Source: Cryptomeria japonica (taxonomy: Eukaryota > Streptophyta > Pinopsida > Cupressales > Cupressaceae). From it: DNA of 64,000 bases. Positions 34,800 through 46,387 of the stretch are shown piece after piece (position 1 is the stretch's first letter; each line of letters starts with the position of its first letter). Both the position numbers and the translations under genes were made by a program. The stretch spans positions 472,926,400 to 472,990,399 of the forward strand of contig NC_081406.1 of the NCBI RefSeq assembly GCF_030272615.1, read 5' to 3'. The notes under the pieces were generated by a model. The model saw only the letters and a list, made by a program, of their open reading frames with translations. It did no database searches and was not told where the DNA came from.

Positions 34800-37440
34800 A
34801 TTAATTTCGCTTAGGACCCTCTCCAAGGATAGGACCTATAATGAGATTCACTCTGGACCCTTGGAAGGATAGGTCCTATAATAAAATTCGCTCTGGACCG
34901 TCTCCAGGAATAGGACCTATAATGAGATTTTCGCTCTGGACCCTCTCCAAGTACAAGCCCTATAATGAAATTCGCTCTGGACCCTCTCCAGGGACAGGAT
35001 CTATAATGAGATTTTCGCTTTGGATCCTCTCCAAGGACAGGCCCTATATGAAATTCGCTTTGGACCCTCTGGAAGGGTTAGGAGCGAATTTCTTACTTTA
35101 GGTTCAATTCTTCCTTCCTCTCACTTCAATATTGATTTTCACATTTCAATCCCTCTCTCATGAAGACATCACTTATGTGACCCCCCAAAAGGCCTAAAAC
35201 AAGGATTTCACTTTGGACCTTGGGCAAGGTACTGGCCTCAAGAAAAATTCGCTTTGGACCCTTTGGAAGGGTCAGGAGCGAAATTTACATTTTACTTAAT
35301 CTTCCTTCATATAACTTCACCTCTCACCCTTATCTTATCAAGATCAAGTCACTTGCCTTCAAAAATGCCTAGGAATGGGTTGGTTCAAAGCTTTGAGCAA
35401 GGTACAAGGTATCTTGAAGAAATTCGCTCTGGACGCTTTGGAAGGGTCTTGAGTGAAAATTGACAAAGTTGCTCAATTTACCTCACATAGACTTCATTTT
35501 CAACCTTACCTTACCAAGATCAAATCATTTGCCTCCAAAATTGCTTAGGAATAGGTTTTGCTGAAGGGCCTAGACAAAACATTAGACCTCCTAGGAATTT
35601 CGCTCTGGACCCTTTGGAAGGGTCAGGAGCAAAATTGGCATTTTTGGACAAATTCTTCACATTTTGTGACCACAACTCACTCAAATGCATGCCTAAGGAT
35701 GCCTCTAAGTTCAATCCACCTCAATCAACACTAGGCTTGATACAAAATTGGGAGCAAAAGGAGGTTTGAAGAAAATTCGCTCTAGACCCTTTGGAAGGGT
35801 CAGGAGCTTAAGTGAAATTCGCTCTGGACCCTTTGGAAGGATCAGGAGCAAAATTTGTGATATAGTCTCAATTCTATCATTTCCTTTGCTCCAAATCACT
35901 TCTCGAGGCAAGTATACACCAACCCTCTCTCAACCATGCCATAGGAACAAAGATCTTGGTCTTCAAACGAGGAGCAAAATAGAGTTTTAGGAAATTTCGC
36001 TCTAGACCCTTTGGAAGGGTCAGGAGCTTAGATGAATTTCGCTATGGACCCTTTGAGAGGGTCAGCAGCGAATTTTTCATTTTAGGCCCAATTCACATTC
36101 TTTTTGACTTGGCTTTATCTTGAACTTGACTTTTGAATCCTTTCTTTGCCATGCATGACCACCATTCAATGCTTCTAGTGAGGAACTAGGTCATTTGGGG
36201 AATTTCGCTCTGGACCCCTTGAGAGGGTCAGGAGCTTAGATAAATTTCGCTCTGGACCCCTTAAGAGGGTCAGGAGCTTAGATAAATTTCGCTCTAGACC
36301 CTTTGGAAGGTTCAGGAGGGAAATTGATACTTATGCTCAAATTCCTAACTCTTTCAAGATCCAAGGGTATTCTTCCTGGTCCCAAATCACTTTAAGTCAT
36401 TAATCTTTCTTTAATCACACCATAGGAACAAAGACTTCGACCCAAACAAGGAGCAAATAGGTGTTTTTAAGAAAATTCGCTCCTGTCCCTTTGGAAGGGT
36501 CAAGAGCGAATTTGGTGTTTTTGCCCAAATTCTCCATTTCTTCAAGTTCCAAATGTATTTATCTTCTTCAAAGACGTCATGGGAGCAAGGTTTGTGATGC
36601 AAATTAGGACCAAGAATGGAGATATAAGGAAATTCGCTCTAGACCCTTTGGAAGGGTTAGGAGTGAATTTGAGGAATTAGCCTTAGATATCACTCAAACA
36701 TTCAAACTTCACCCTCATTCACATTTCTCTCACCTTAGGACATGCTAACAAATCACCTTAAGGAGGCACCTAGTTCAAAATCTTGGATCACAAGTACATC
36801 TTAACAATTTCGCCCAGGTACCCTTGGAAGGACGGGACCTAAAGAGGAATTTCGCTCTAGACCCTTTGGAAGGGTTAGTAGCAAAATTTTGCTTTTTGGC
36901 TGAAATTCCTGATAGAACTTCATCTCACTTGGTTGCAACTCACTTCAAAGGTATGCATGAATCAACCTTGCCTCAATCATTGCAAAGATTTTGACCTAAA
37001 CAAGGAGATCAAAGGAAATTCGCTCTGGACCCTTTGGAAGGGTCAAGAGCGAAATTTGCTCTCTTCGTCAAATTTCTAACATTTTCATCATCCAATCTTG
37101 TTTGAACACACTCACAAGGCATAAATAGGTCATTCCTCATTCAGTGAAGGCGTGGAATCAAGGATTTTAACCCATGTTAGAAGCAGGAGAGGTTTTTAGA
37201 GAAATTCGCTCTGAACCCTTTGGAAGGGTCAGGATCGAAATTCTTCTTCAAGCTCAAATTCCAAATTTTCCCATCAACTTTGCCCTTCGACTTGGCTTTT
37301 TGGTCCTCCCTCCATCTCGATCAAGTCTATTCGCCCTCAAATCTACTTGAAATAGGATTCATTCAACTGTTTGAGTGAGATAAGAGGTCCCTTGAAGGAT
37401 TTCGCTCTGGACCCTTTGGAAGGGTTAGGAGTGAAATTGA
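34800..37440 (-). repeat. Hairpin array of CB3 (about 24 units)
   Basis: The dominant unit is CGCTCTGGACCC followed by TTTGGAAGGGTCAGGAGCG, a 14-bp stem with two mismatches and a 3-base loop. At 34808-35090 units follow each other every ~40 bp; further on they lie singly or in pairs about 165-190 bp apart (for example 35600, 35778, 35996, 36206, 36476, 36631, 36853, 37018, 37206, 37400). Arms are the GACCC...GGGTC type. Confidence 0.9.
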
Positions 37441-37838
37441 TGTTTTAGGCTCAATTTCCTCATTGTCCATGATCAAAAATTTGCATAACTCAATGTCCAA
37501 GGCATCCTTGACTTGACTCAATGGCATAGGTCCCAAAAGGCAAGACTCCTAACATGACACAAAGACTTCCTTAAACTCAATCAAGACTTGACCTTAGAAG
37601 CAAGACCCAGCCCCAACCAAGGGGAAACTTTCAACAGAGACCATGACCTAGACCACATACTGACCCATTTCAACTGAAGCAGACCATCCTACCCTAATGA
37701 GCTCTCTAGAAACTGTCCAATGCAAAGATTAATAGCCAAGAACCTAAAAGACTAAGTCAGGAAGACTAACCCTAGAAAGCAAAAAGCAGGGGTCCCCATT
37801 TGCAATGGGGTGATGTGTGAATACGTCACAACAGGGTG

Positions 37839-38043
37839 GTAGCCCCAGACCCACACAAGGGGCGCTTCCCCTTGACCCCATTGGGGGTGTTGCCCCCTAA
37901 TCCCCTTTTGATTTGACAGGTACACTACATGTTGGGGTTGTCCAGTACAAGTTGTTTCCTTCACTCTTGTCATTAGTCTTTCTAGATGTTACTTGATGGT
38001 TACTTTTCATTTGGAAGACAATTTTTTCTTTTGGGGGGGATGA
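37839..38043 (+). other. 3' internal end of the Gypsy-like element
   Basis: GC-rich CCCC/GGGG-containing sequence leading into the polypurine tract TTTTGGGGGGGA at 38029-38040. No gene. Confidence 0.6.
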
Positions 38044-38390
38044 GGTAGTTGACTTAAATTGCCTATTGTTATGTTTGATATTATTTGTTATCCGTCTATG
38101 CATTAATTAATTGCATTAAGTGGTTTGTCACTCTCGGGTAGTTATGTGCTGGTTGGTTGATGGTTGTGTACCTGTTGGCAACTGTTAGGTTCTGTAAATA
38201 TGTTGTGTAAGGCTAAGGAAGGTAGTACGGTATTGTTGGGTCTATTGTAATCCTTGGCCAACCATCTCTAGTCTCTTCTTTGTAACAATTGCATGTGCGA
38301 ATAAAGATATATTTTACTGTTGTACTTGGTATGCATTGTCAATTACATTATTATTTCCTGTATTTAATTTATCAGTTGTAGCGGTAAACA
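38044..38390 (+). repeat. 3' LTR of the Gypsy-like element
   Basis: It aligns along its length to 15665-16004 and ends GCGGTAAACA. The expected first T is G here. GTGGG follows at 38391-38395. Confidence 0.82.
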
Positions 38391-39727
38391 GTGGGAAATG
38401 CCTTCTTGATTGGGTCAATGAATGGAAGTATTTGTACATTTTTCTTGATTGTTTTGTCTCAAGGATAGATATTCTCCTGTCTTCCGTTTTCTTATTTGCA
38501 ATACTACATGACTAAACTAAAAGAGTAAAATCATGCATAAGGAAATTTGAGAATTGGAATATTTGAAAAAACCCTAATCTTGTACTTCATGTGGATATTG
38601 AACTGTGATAAGAAACTAATCTGTTTTGCATATGTGAGTGTTTTCAATGAATGCACTTTATAAAACATTAGAGAAATATGAAACCTATATTAGCTTGATA
38701 AGAGGATTGCATGGAAAGTCTCATTTTATAGAATTTGAAAAGTGAACATCAATCATTACATAAAGAAACAAGCTTATCTTTCACAAGCATAGCCAAGATC
38801 TGCTTGAAAACCCTCGCCCTCTAGAGGAAATCAAAGGCTGTGTTGTCTAGCAAATTTTTTTTAAAATATCTGTGAACTTAGAAGAGAACCTAAAGAGAGG
38901 CTTTACCTAAAGGGAGACAACACATAAATAGTTAAATTCAGGCATCAGACCATGTCCAAAATGTCATGGCAGAATGCACACCTAGAATACATTACCAATC
39001 AGCAACTCTTCCACATTGGATGCATGATTTCTGCTTTTGCAACCTTTTGTAGTGTCTTGATTTAATTTCCAAATCTTGGTGAAGAACTTGTTACTCTTGG
39101 ACTTTTCATACTAAAGAAGCCCTTGATTTCCAAATTGCTGGGCAGTGCCTTTACCATCACAGTTTAGGACCATTCAACTCTTGTTCAACAGTGAAGCAAT
39201 AGCAGCATTGTCACTTGATCATAAAGTACTTTCCAAAACATTATGCATGTATTTATTATTTTTGAGATGAGATTATTATAGTACATCAAAGGAACATGAC
39301 AATTATATCAACTTAACAATACAATTACATTTAAAGTCTCCTATAAAGATAGAAAAGATACATATGAACCTACATCATCAGAGACTATACATCCTTACAA
39401 AATCAAGCAATATCAACTTTCAGAAGCATGATCAAATTCGTCTTAAAAATCCTTAACTCACATAAGTTGAGTGAAGAACTACCCTAAAGAAAAGTAGCCT
39501 TACATATTATCTTCCACAACAAACAAATTGGAGACAACCAAATTGTCTTACAAAGTTTATTTCAACTATCATTGATCATTTAAGAGTCACTGAAGAGAAG
39601 TAATTGCCAAGAGGGGCGAAATACTTAAATTCATCCTAGTTTCATGCCCAAAAGGGATTGACAAAAGTTCACCTGTGGAAGACATGACCAAGTAGATCTT
39701 CTCTACTAGAACCTTTGCCCATCACGT
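38391..39727. other. Presumed LCYE intron, no gene seen
   Basis: AT-rich sequence with no coding or element signature that I recognise. It joins 15664 on the left (Gypsy insertion) and 46117 on the right (A2 insertion). CACGT at 39723-39727 is the left duplication of A2. Confidence 0.5.
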
Positions 39728-40668
39728 TGTAATGTCCCCTTCTCATCGATGACCTTCCAGTGGTCCATTAGCCTATTCCTGAGACCCGTAGGCTAGTGTT
39801 GACGTGTATTTTGTACACAACCAAACACAGAATAAAATACCCAAATGGTACCTTATCCTCTCTTGAGTAAAGTCTCTGAATGCTGAAGATATCGCGAAAA
39901 GGATCAATCAGGGTGACTTCAAGGTTCTTCGTTGTAGGATCTCTACGTATGGATAAGCTCTCTGTGGTATGATGTGATTTGCTAGAATCACAAGGGGACT
40001 TACACTTCAATGACCTGAATGTCTGATTTGCTGGAATCACAAGTCCTACTAACTAACTGGAAGACAAACAAATGGCAAAAGGTACAAGGTTCAGGAAGTC
40101 TACTCTACTACCTAGAATGCGAGAAGATGGATGAATGACTAGGTGGAGTCCTACTGGGCTGGGTCTCACCATCAGGCTGAACAATTCAACACCAACTCAG
40201 TGCGATCTTCTAAGGGACGCTTCTAATATGTTTAAATCGTACACCATCTGACAATGATCACCATTCAAGAAAATGCATGAAACAATAGACGTGTAACGAC
40301 TTATGATTAAGCTCATTTGTTCCAGTTGACCACGCAAGGCGCACTTACCATCAGCAAGAGGCTAGTGGTTTGGATTAGATGGATTCCACACAGGTGCATT
40401 CAACAATTTCCTTCATTCGATCTAATCATCTACCATCTAGAATTGAAGATTCAACAAGAAACCATGCATATTGCAAGAAACAACACACTTCACCATTACT
40501 TCAATGAAAATGGAGTTTGTTTACAATCAATGGCAACAATTTCTTGCCTTGTCCTCCTATTTTACTCTAATTGCTATTCTAGACTATTCCTCTTCTAACT
40601 ACTCTCTATCTATCTTCTATTCTCCTCTCTATATTTTCTATTATCCTTTACAAATGAAGAGCCGGGGC

Positions 40669-40680
40669 TTATATAGTGCC
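40669..40680 (-). promoter_or_regulatory. TATA box of CB4
   Basis: GGCACTATATAAG on the minus strand, in the same context as CB1 and CB2. Confidence 0.6.
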
Positions 40681-40739
40681 CTTAATACAATTCAATGGCT
40701 AAGATCAATTTGAGATCAATGGCCAAGATTCAATAATGA

Positions 40740-40757
40740 AAACCCTAATTAGGGTTT
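40740..40757. promoter_or_regulatory. Palindromic telo-box of CB4
   Basis: AAACCCTAATTAGGGTTT lies about 65 bp upstream, on the minus strand, of the TATA box. Confidence 0.7.
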
Positions 40758-42089
40758 GTTACAACCATTACATAGCATTTAATGCTTGACCAATGATAAA
40801 ATTACATTTTTAGGACACATGTCTTCTCTGGAAAATTCGACCAATGGATAGCTAGGGTAGGTACATCGAAGTTTGTGCCATCTCCCATGAGTTAGGTACA
40901 TTGAATCTGGACATGCTGAGGTGGACCACACCGACTGGAGAAGTGATGACTGGGATGCCACCTCGTCCGACACTTGGTTGATGCCAATTTGATGTCGCTG
41001 AGAAGCTAGCTTTAATTAACTCTTCTGAAACTATCTGCTTCTTCAACGAACCCTTGCTCTAACTTCTTTTGTCTTTGATGTGCAGGATGATTGATGTACC
41101 TCGCCTTGAAATGCTGGATTGGAAGAAGTTATTCCTGATGATGCTTGACCGAGGAAGGCCATCCTTGTCGATGCTAGGCTGGAGGAGGTCGCCCTTATCC
41201 TTGCTTGATCTTCTTGGAGGAGACCGTCCTTGATCTGGCTTGATTTTCCAGCTCCGGGGTCTCCATTTGATGCCTACACAAAATATTAAAGTTAGTCCTT
41301 GATCATTAAAGGGTAGAAATTAAGACTCAAAAAGAAGGATTTAAGATATTAATTAGGAAACTTCATGATAAATCTAGAGTTATCATTTCCTAACTAACTA
41401 ATCAACACTTAGACTTTTCTAAAAAAAGTGCCCAAAAATCAAGTCTTGAACAAGGATATTAGGATAATTTCGCCATACCTCCTCTTGAGTACTCAAAAAA
41501 CTTGACAATGATGAAAGAAAAACTGGATTTTGCTAGACAAGGTTTAGATTATAGTCTTCCCTTGGATGAATTACGCCTCCATTAGTCTTCAAAAGAATAA
41601 ATTCCACCTTCCTTAGCCTTCAACACTTAGAAGAAATTTGCTCCAAGCAAACTATATTTCGCACCTCCAATTTGCCCTCTAGTTTCGCACTTAAAGGAAT
41701 GATTGAATGATTTGAAATGTGAAAAACTCCTCCAATATATAGAGCGCTTCACCCCTTGCTTGCCCTAGGCCGACTTGGCAAAAAAGAGGTTAAAAAATAA
41801 ATAAAATCTCCAAAAAGGGGGGCCGACTTGTAAAATAAAAGCAAAATAATGCCTTGAGCGCTCACCAATGAATTTTAATTTAATAAAAAATTAATTTTAA
41901 ATGCCTCCAAAGTAAAATTTCGATTTTCTCAAGGCTTAAAATTAATTTATTAAATGCCAAAATGCTTTTAATTTAATGCGAATTTAATTTTAATTTTCCA
42001 AATGCTTCAACTTTAGCAATTTTGGCGATCTAATGCAAATTGGAGAATATCACTTTTTAAAACAAGGCTTAATGAAACTTCATGATGAT

Positions 42090-43857
42090 TTCGCCCTAGA
42101 CCCTCAGAGAGGGTCAAGAGCGATTTTCTATTCTAGGCTTATAATCCACCTAAATTTGATTGTTGAACCCTCATCGTTATTTCCAAGATCAATTTCCTTG
42201 CACAATTGAGTAAATTCATCGAAAATCTTGAAGGCAAAAATGTCTTTTGGAGGAATTTCGCCCTAGACCCTCAGCAAGGGTCAGGAGCGATTTTCCCAAT
42301 TTTGCTCAGAATTAGCATTTTTCAACATTCTAAATCTTTTCCAGACATTCCAACTAGGCCTTCTCACTGACTTGCAAACTTAGCTCCATCAAATTTTGGA
42401 GAAAAGGTGTGATTTTGAGGTTTTTTGCCCTGGACCCTTAGCAAGGGTCAGGAGCGATTTTTTCATTTTTGACTACAAATCCTCATTTCCTTATCAAGAC
42501 ACCTTCTCAACTAGCTAGATCGTGTTAATGCCTCCAAAATAAGCAAGAAAATCCCTTTTCAAGTTTTTTCACCCTGGACCCTCAGAGAGGGTCAGGAGCG
42601 ATTTTTCAAACTTAGCTTGATTGCTTCCTCGTTGATCGTCCAAGTTATATTCAATGGGCAAAACACACTTCCTTACACCATTCCAACCATAAAAACCATT
42701 TTGACTTTGCAAGAAAATGTGCCTTTTGAAAATTTCGCTCTAGGCCTTCAGAGAGGGTTAGGAGCGATTTTTGCAAATTAGACCAAAATGCTCCTCTTTT
42801 CACCTTGAAACCTTTTGCTAAGGAGGATTTCATCTTGTTTCATACTATGAATAAAAATTCATGTCCAAGAAAAGTCCAAAAAATGTGTATATAAAGAATT
42901 CCGCTCTGGACCCTCAGAGAGGGTCAGGAGCGAATTTACCTTTCTTGGGCAAAACTCCTTCATCTCATCATCTTCAATCAAGTCTGGATACTTTATCACG
43001 CTCATTTCATCCTTCACCATGCCTTCGACGTCTCAATTTGACCAAACAAGGCCAAAAGTGACTCTAATAAGAATTTTCACCTTGGACCCTCAGCAAGGGT
43101 CAGGAGCGATTTTGAGATTTTCATCAAGATCCTTCATCATTTCAAGTTAAAACTTTCTCAGGCGAGTGGAGAAAGTCATTCATTTTCCATTCATGCCCAA
43201 CACTTGGTCTTTTTTCACTGCAAGATGAGGGAAATCAAAATTTCGCCCTGGGCCCTCAGAGAGGGTCAGGAGCGAATTTGTCCTTAGCCTCCAAAATTCA
43301 TCATTTTTTGATGCCTTTAAATCTTCAATTGCATCAAGCCACATCTAATCATCCTTCCAGGAGACCCTGCACAAAACAAATTAGAAAAGTCAGTGACAAA
43401 TATACCTTAAATAACATTTTCGCCCTGGACCCTCAGCAAGGGTCAGGAGCGAAATTACTTTTCTAGGCTAAACTGCTCAATCTTCAAGTTTAAAATCACT
43501 TCACAGGGCAAGGTAAGATCGTTGTCAAAGCCAAGAACAAGATTTCAAGCTCAAACAAGGTGGCAAATGAAGTTTATGATGATTTTCGCTCTGGACCCTC
43601 AGCAAGGGTCAGGAGCGATTTTCCTAATCTTGGCCAAAATTCATCATTTTCTTCAAGGTTTCCAATCAATCCCAAAGTCCAAACAAAATGCTTTGCAAAT
43701 CAAAATTTGGTCAAATAAGGCAAGAAATGAGTCCTAGATTGATTTTCGCCCTGGACCCTTTGGAAGGGTCAGGGGCGAGATTCGCTTTGGACCTCCTGAG
43801 AGGGTCAAAAGCGAAATTCGCTTTGGACCCTCAGGAAGGGTCAGGAGCGAAATTTGA
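42090..43857 (-). repeat. Hairpin array of CB4 (about 13 units)
   Basis: Units such as CGCCCTGGACCCTCAGAGA followed by GGGTCAGGAGCGA lie at about 42090, 42258, 42428, 42570, 42735, 42900, 43078, 43243, 43421, 43587, 43747, 43784 and 43822. The steps are mostly 160-178 bp. Arms are GACCC...GGGTC, as in CB3. Confidence 0.9.
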
Positions 43858-46116
43858 CTTTTTGAACTCTTCGTCAGGATAATTTTATGGAATATAACAT
43901 TTGACATTTCCTTCTATCTTTCTTCTTTCTTATACTTTAAGTTATATTCCATATATACTTTCAGGATGTTTGAGAGTGGTTTCAGACCTCTAGGAGTTAT
44001 ATTGCAAAATCTAGTTTTTGGAGGTTTTTCAGTTTCCAGACTTAGTCAAATTTCAGGATCAGGACATTCCAGACTTAGCCAAATTTCAGGATCAGGACAT
44101 TCCAGACTTCATCATTCACCAACTTGACCTAACTCAAGCCGAACCTGCTACCCTGGTGATCCCCTCAGCGACACTCGAAAACTAAAGGCTAACAGACAAA
44201 ACCCTAAAAGACCTAAAGGACAAACCCTAAAAAGCAGAAAGCAGGGGTCCCCATTTGCAATGGGCCGATGTGTGAAATGGTCACAACAGCTAGGTGGAAT
44301 AAAGAATGAGGGTCCAACATTGATGAGGCGAGGACTTACTATTTTTAGTAAGTCGGGGAATGGCTATTTTGGCGATACTGTCCTACTGAGCTCTTCATGC
44401 TCTGTCACTAGGTGCGATGATCATGCTTTTCGGAGCATTAGTTCTTGACTTACTATTTTTAGTAAGTGGCAGTGTGGCATAATTCTATTTCTGGCAGTGG
44501 ACAGGGTCCTGATCCTGCAGCAGTTCAGTGGTCTTCCTGGCTTAGTTTCATCTGGTTTTGGCAGTAATCAGTACGGGAGTCATATGTGACACAATTAAAT
44601 ATTATTTCCTTATCCTAAGGTTTAATATTTAATTAATTTGATTAATTGCTACTGATTTATTGAATTTGGGATTAATGCCTAATATCTCCTTAGTATTTGG
44701 CGAAATTCATGTGTAATAAAGGATGTCAAAATTATTTAGAGGAATATTATTTTATATTGCATCTCTAATATTTGCCAAGTGATTAACGTGGGTCCATGCC
44801 TTTTGGCGTGAAGTTTGACTTATGGGAATGGTGCTACACTTGGGGTCCACGTGAGGTGAAATGAAATGCAAATGAAGTGGAGTTTGGAGAAATTTGCATT
44901 TGAATTTTGATGGTGAGCAGTTATAAATAAGAGCCTTGGGCTCCCATTTCAGGCATCTTGAAAATTTGTAATGTTATGTTGCCAGTTTGGCGACAGAACT
45001 TGAGGCTTCGGAGTCCGTCTCCCTAGTGCTTCCCGGTTTCGTACTTGAAACATAGTACCTAGCTGTGTGCTATATTCTACTACATTTTCAGAGCTTTCCA
45101 TAGTCATTTTTGGTGTTGAAGCGATTCTGGAGACTTGTTGTTTTGCCTGTGGCTGAAGTACATTTTCGATCACACCTCTCTGCTGAAGCGACTGACGGTT
45201 ATGGGTATCAGCTCTATCCTCCTTCCCAACAATGGTGATACATTTTGTGAGTTTATAGCAATTTTAATTGAGTTTTGAATTTCCTAGACCAAATCGAAAT
45301 TCTTAGGCTAGGCGTGGGTTTTCTGTTTGCATTGGGATGCGTGCCAAATTAATGAGGGTTTTTTGGTAACATGGCTTTGGTTGGTTGTTATTGTAATTGC
45401 TCTAGTGTGGGTTTGGGACTGGTTTGGAGTGATTTGGATGTGTATTGAGGGAGTTATGAGCTTTTTAGAGTTTTCATAGGCTGCTGGTTTGTAATTCCAG
45501 CCTGCGGATTGGTTGTAGCAGAAATTTATGTTCTTATGGGAATAATCTGCACTACTCTCTTTCTCTTATCTCCATTTTTGTAAGGTTATGTAGTAGTACT
45601 GCTAACCAGTTCTGCTTTGTAACTCTCATCCTGCTGAAAAAGTGGAAGAGGCTGGCTTGCCGCTTACTATTAAGCAAAATTGTAATTTCAGTCCTCCCAC
45701 TGCATAAGTGGTTGAGTGATAGCTATGTGTAATGGTCCTCCCGCTGCATAAGCGGTCGAGTTGAGGTTGTTATGTAATTGCAGTCCTCCCGCTAAAATAC
45801 TGCGGTTAAGTGATTCTTATTTTTGTGTATCTTACTTGGCTGGTTCACCGCCAATTTCCTTGTTTTCCCACTAGATAAGTGGAAGGGGCCGGCTTGCCGC
45901 CCAAGCATTGCATTGTGTTTCAGTTTCTTAAGCTAATGATCCCCTCAACACCGTATGCTCTCACCTTCCCACATTGGGCACTTGGTGATCAGAAAGTGGA
46001 AGGGTTACTTTCCTAGCATATTTCAGCTTATGATTTCTAACCTTAACGGGTTAACTTCTTGTTGATGTTTATTGTTGGCCTTCAAAAATAAAAATAAAAA
46101 TAACTGGGATATTACA

Positions 46117-46387
46117 CATGTCTTAGGATCAGGCACCCTTACTGCTTGTTCAACTGAGAATAAATAGTGATGGTGTGGCTCATTAATTATGTCTTTTGTC
46201 ACATAGTTATAAAAGGTCTTCTTGTCTCACCATTTACAATCCCTTTGATAAGGGTATGTTCCTTGAAGCACATGGTGATTTAGAAGATAGTTTATAGGGA
46301 TCATTTTGCAGATATTTTGAGGGCTAGTTTGCCTCCTGTTTAATTTTATGCTTGATTTGAATCATGGAAATTGTTCTTTTTATGTAG
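46117..46387 (+). other. LCYE intron 3' end
   Basis: Plain AT-rich sequence ending in a pyrimidine-containing acceptor (TTTTTATGTAG at 46377-46387). No upstream LCYE exon was found anywhere earlier in the window. Confidence 0.55.

Larger units (their letters stand above)
33113..37833 (-). mobile_element. CB3: giant solo LTR (4,721 bp)
   Basis: It starts TGTTGATGTG at 33113 and ends GTCACAACA at 37833. Flanks are GGGCG (33108-33112) and GGGTG (37834-37838), a 5-bp duplication with one C/T change. Minus-strand TATA is at about 33974-33982 and the telo-box palindrome at 34046-34063. It carries the longest array (34800-37440) but lacks the GGAATATAAC block. It sits in the 3' part of the Gypsy-like element. 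Confidence 0.87.
15665..38390 (+). mobile_element. Old Gypsy-like LTR element, net about 4.4 kb, split by nested insertions
   Basis: Two related LTRs (15665-16004 and 38044-38390) share the block AAATTGCCTATTGTTATG and end in GCGGTAAACA. GTGGG lies on both outer sides (15660-15664 and 38391-38395). A purine run TTTTGGGGGGGA at 38029-38040 suits the polypurine tract. Between the LTRs are gag and protease remnants and a CGTACG-rich stretch. The hAT transposon (with Copia-1 and CB2) and CB3 are insertions. No reverse transcriptase or integrase was seen, so the copy is either non-autonomous or deleted. The LTRs are clearly diverged, fitting the oldest layer of the nest. Confidence 0.82.
39797..44288 (-). 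mobile_element. CB4: giant solo LTR (4,492 bp)
   Basis: It starts TGTTGACGTG at 39797 and ends GTCACAACA at 44288, with a perfect GCTAG duplication (39792-39796 and 44289-44293) inside A2. The minus-strand order is the U3 start, palindromic block (44110-43888), hairpin array (43857-42090), telo-box (40740-40757), TATA (about 40669-40676) and a U5-like end at 39797. No internal retrotransposon region is present. Confidence 0.92.
39728..46116 (+). mobile_element. A2: solo LTR of family A (about 1.89 kb net), split by CB4
   Basis: It starts TGTAATGTCCCC at 39728 and ends GGGATATTACA at 46116. Flanks CACGT (39723-39727) and CATGT (46117-46121) differ by one transition. The parts are 39728-39796 and 44294-46116. 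TATA-like TTATAAATAAG lies near 44920. It is collinear with A1, including the paired palindromes and the CCGCTG units at 45640-45890. Confidence 0.87.

Noticed and set aside
34841-35101. Repetitive open frame (GPSPGTG... pattern)
   Set aside because: It translates consecutive CB3 hairpin units and is antisense to the LTR; similar short frames in CB1, CB2 and CB4 arise the same way.
38391-39727. Possible earlier LCYE exon in the intron remnant
   Set aside because: I looked for the family sequences ATGYSVVRSLSEAP and YASVIA in + frames and did not find them.
42090-43857. CRISPR-like regularly spaced ~30-bp repeats
   Set aside because: Units are imperfect and vary along the array, the spacers are about 135 bp, the array lies in a solo LTR of a plant genome, and no cas-like genes are nearby.
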